Shown here in pieces: positions 59,524 to 64,000 of a stretch of 64,000 bases of DNA (its first letter is position 1; every line of letters starts with the position of its first letter). Origin of the DNA: Solirubrobacterales bacterium (GTDB taxonomy: Bacteria > Actinomycetota > Thermoleophilia > Solirubrobacterales > Solirubrobacteraceae); the NCBI GenBank assembly GCA_027449125.1, contig DAIDME010000014.1, positions 79,324 to 143,323 on the forward strand. The letters are read 5' to 3'. The notes beneath the pieces are model-generated. The model saw only the letters and a list, made by a program, of their open reading frames with translations. It was not told the DNA's origin and did not search any database. A program made the position numbers and the translations under genes.

Positions 59524-59630
59524 GTGCGCACGGTACCCGACCCGGCCTTGTGTCGTCGACCGGTCAAAAGGCTGGGGTTTATAGTCCTCTCGTAGAGCCT
59601 TGTGACCCCACCAGCCCGTGTGAGCCAGCG

Positions 59631-62365
<2,735 letters not shown>

Positions 62366-62369
<4 letters not shown>

Positions 62370-63628
62370 CGGCGACCGCAGGGCTGCTCGAGGTCTCCGT
62401 GCCCGACATCGGCGACTTCGCCGACGTGCCGGTGATCGAGGTGCTCGTCAAACCGGGCGATGCGGTCGCCGCCGAGGACCCGCTGGTCACGCTCGAGTCC
62501 GACAAGGCGACCATGGACGTGCCGGCACCCGCCGCCGGCGTGGTGAAGGCGTTGCACGTCAAGGTCGGCGACACCGTCTCCGAAGGAACCCACATCGTCG
62601 ACCTGGAGCCGGCCGGGCAGCGCGACCCACCGCCGCCCGCGGAGGCCGCCCCGTCGACGCCCGCGGCCGAGCCGGCGCCTACCGCTGCCGCCTCGCCACC
62701 ACCAGCGGACGCCGAGCGCCACGCGGTCTACGCGAGCCCGTCCGTGCGACGCCTCGCTCGCGAGCTCGGAGTCGACCCGCGCGGGGTCACCGGCAGCGGT
62801 CGCAACGGCCGGCTGACGCCGGCGGACGTGCGCTCGGCGAGCGCCGGCGGCCAGCGGGCCGCCGGCGGAGTGCCAACCAACGGCAGCGCCCTGGGCCTGG
62901 CGCCCTGGCCGGTCGTCGACTTCGAGAAGTTCGGCCCCGTCGAGCGCGTGGCGCGCAGCCGCATCCAGAAGATCTCGGCGCCGAACCTCGCGCGCAACTG
63001 GGTGCTCATCCCGCACGTGACCCAGAACGATGAGGCCGACATCACCGAGCTCGAGACCTGGCGCAAGGAGCTCAACGCCGAGCACGCGCGGGCCGGCGTG
63101 AAGTTCACGATGGTCACGTTCCTGATCGCCGCCTGCGTGGCGACGCTCAAGGCGTTTCCGAACTTCAACGCCGCCCTGGATGGTGATGAGCTCGTGTTGC
63201 GTCGCTACTACAACATCGGCTTCGCCGCCGACACCCCGGATGGGCTCGTGGTGCCGGTGATCAAGGACGCCGACCGCAAGGGCCTGGCCGAGCTCGCGGC
63301 CGAGCTGAGCGAGCTCTCCGCGCGCGCCCGCGAGGGCAAGCTCGGGCCGGCGGACATGAGCGGCGGCACCTTCACGATCTCCTCGCTTGGCGGGATCGGT
63401 GGCACATCGTTCACGCCGATCATCAACGCGCCCGAGGTTGCGATCCTCGGCGCCACGCGCGCCGCCGTGAGGCCCCAGTGGGACGAGCAGGGCGCCACCT
63501 TCCTGCCGCGGCTGATGCTGCCGCTGTCGCTCTCCTACGACCATCGCGTGATCGACGGGGCGAGCGCGGCGCGGTTCGTGGTGCACCTCGCCCGCGTGCT
63601 GGGTGATCTGCGCAGGGTGTTGCTGTGA
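62366..63628 (+). CDS. aceF: Dihydrolipoamide acetyltransferase (E2) of pyruvate dehydrogenase
   Basis: 420 residues. One lipoyl domain with the modified Lys in LESDKATMDVP (near residue 45), a Pro/Ala linker, the E1/E3-binding domain (ASPSVRRLARELGVDPRGVTGSGRNGRLTPADV), and a catalytic domain ending LSLSYDHRVIDGASAARFV. It carries acetyl groups to CoA and forms the complex core. A second linker is encoded in part by a perfect 11-bp hairpin. It overlaps lpdA (GTGA). Confidence 0.96.
62842..62867. repeat. 11-bp hairpin with AGCG loop in the aceF linker
   Basis: CGCCGGCGGCC (62842-62852) pairs exactly with GGCCGCCGGCG (62857-62867) around AGCG. The core GGCC-AGCG-GGCC is the complement of the CGCT-loop hairpins. 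It falls in the flexible E2 linker, where inserted codons would be tolerated. Confidence 0.65.
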
Positions 63629-64000
63629 GCCTCACCGAGGTGCTGGTGCCGGACATCGGCGACTTCGCGGACGTGCCGGTGATAGAGATCCTGGTGGCGG
63701 CCGGCGATGAGGTCGCAGTCGAGGATCCGCTGGTCACGCTCGAGTCGGACAAGGCGACGATGGACGTGCCCGCCCCAATTGCGGGCGTCGTCAGGGCGCT
63801 GGGCGTGAAGGTCGGCGACCGGGTCTCGCAGGGCAGCGTCATCCTCGAGCTGGAGCCGGCCCCAGGGGCGCCGAGCGCCACACCGGATGCGCCCGCCGCA
63901 GCGCCCGCGCGGCATCAACCCGCGGGCGCCGCGGTGGCGGCCGGCCCCGTCGCCGGCGGCGAACCACACCACGTGCTGGTGATCGGCTCTGGACCGGGCG
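63625..64000 (+). CDS. lpdA: Dihydrolipoamide dehydrogenase (E3) with N-terminal lipoyl domain (partial)
   Basis: 125 residues are visible before the window edge. A complete lipoyl domain (VPDIGDFADVPVIEILVAAG; LESDKATMDVP) is followed by an Ala/Pro linker and the start of the FAD-binding fold (HHVLVIGSGPG). The lipoyl domain is nearly identical to that of the adjacent E2. Lipoyl-bearing E3 enzymes are known but are a minority form. The GTG start overlaps the aceF stop (GTGA). Confidence 0.9.
   Translation, partial: MSLTEVLVPDIGDFADVPVIEILVAAGDEVAVEDPLVTLESDKATMDVPAPIAGVVRALGVKVGDRVSQGSVILELEPAPGAPSATPDAPAAAPARHQPAGAAVAAGPVAGGEPHHVLVIGSGPG

Overview
This is one continuous stretch of a very GC-rich bacterial chromosome. 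Its genes are dense and often overlap by 1-4 nt (ATGA, GTGA or TGATG junctions), and GTG/TTG starts are common. The gene content points to an actinobacterium, most likely class Thermoleophilia (Solirubrobacterales-like): a homodimeric AceE pyruvate dehydrogenase, an F420-type LLM oxidoreductase, tRNAs without an encoded CCA, a PyrR-controlled pyr operon, and a SAM-I riboswitch. The class-level placement is an inference; the phylum is fairly safe.

Layout. 1-6.1 kb: pyrimidine operon on the minus strand, pyrR-pyrB-pyrC-carA-carB (carB runs off the left edge), preceded by a PyrR-binding hairpin that covers the pyrR Shine-Dalgarno. 6.1-8.6 kb: rnz, a membrane-anchored protein and an LLM oxidoreductase. 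8.66-22.66 kb: a tRNA-Arg(CCG) gene holding a 13.9-kb integrated element bounded by a perfect 48-bp direct repeat (attL/attR). Reading inward from attR, almost everything is on the minus strand: a zinc-finger protein, a RepA-like ATPase, an HTH protein, many very small coupled genes, an HK97-type capsid, structural-looking proteins, paired paralogs, HTH proteins and a tyrosine integrase. I see no terminase, portal, prohead protease or tail, so it looks like a phage satellite or phiRv-like element. 22.7-28.1 kb: GNAT-like protein, HD-GYP protein, secreted protein, msrA, a HAD hydrolase and thrC under a SAM-I riboswitch. 28.4-31.8 kb: a lipid-kinase-like protein, then a replication-relaxation/TraG-type ATPase pair.

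31.8-42.9 kb (minus strand): relA/spoT, recJ, a small membrane protein, fused secDF, a Zn-ribbon/PAS protein and ruvCAB. 43-44 kb: an AbiEi-like/DUF559 gene on the plus strand splits the usual yebC-ruvCAB neighbourhood. It shares an unusual leader with the replication-relaxation gene and ends in a 46-bp palindrome. 44-51.6 kb: FKBP lipoprotein, yebC, a phosphohexomutase, an MBL-fold hydrolase, pdxST with a DUF4232 lipoprotein, an RpiR-type regulator, a small membrane protein and tRNA-Met. 51.8-59.5 kb: paiB, a DEAD-box helicase with a structured leader, a membrane protein, a LysR regulator divergent from a LigM-like O-demethylase, an amidase and an esterase. 59.6-64 kb: the pyruvate dehydrogenase operon aceE-aceF-lpdA, with lpdA cut by the right edge.

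The observations most worth following are: (1) the capsid-bearing but packaging-less element; (2) the leader shared by two unlinked wHTH genes, with signs of covariation; (3) a family of five hairpins built on a GGCC-CGCT-GGCC core whose outer stems differ but stay complementary; (4) a SAM-I riboswitch whose expression platform hides the thrC Shine-Dalgarno; and (5) the DUF559 gene, with its leader and palindrome, apparently inserted between yebC/FKBP and ruvC.
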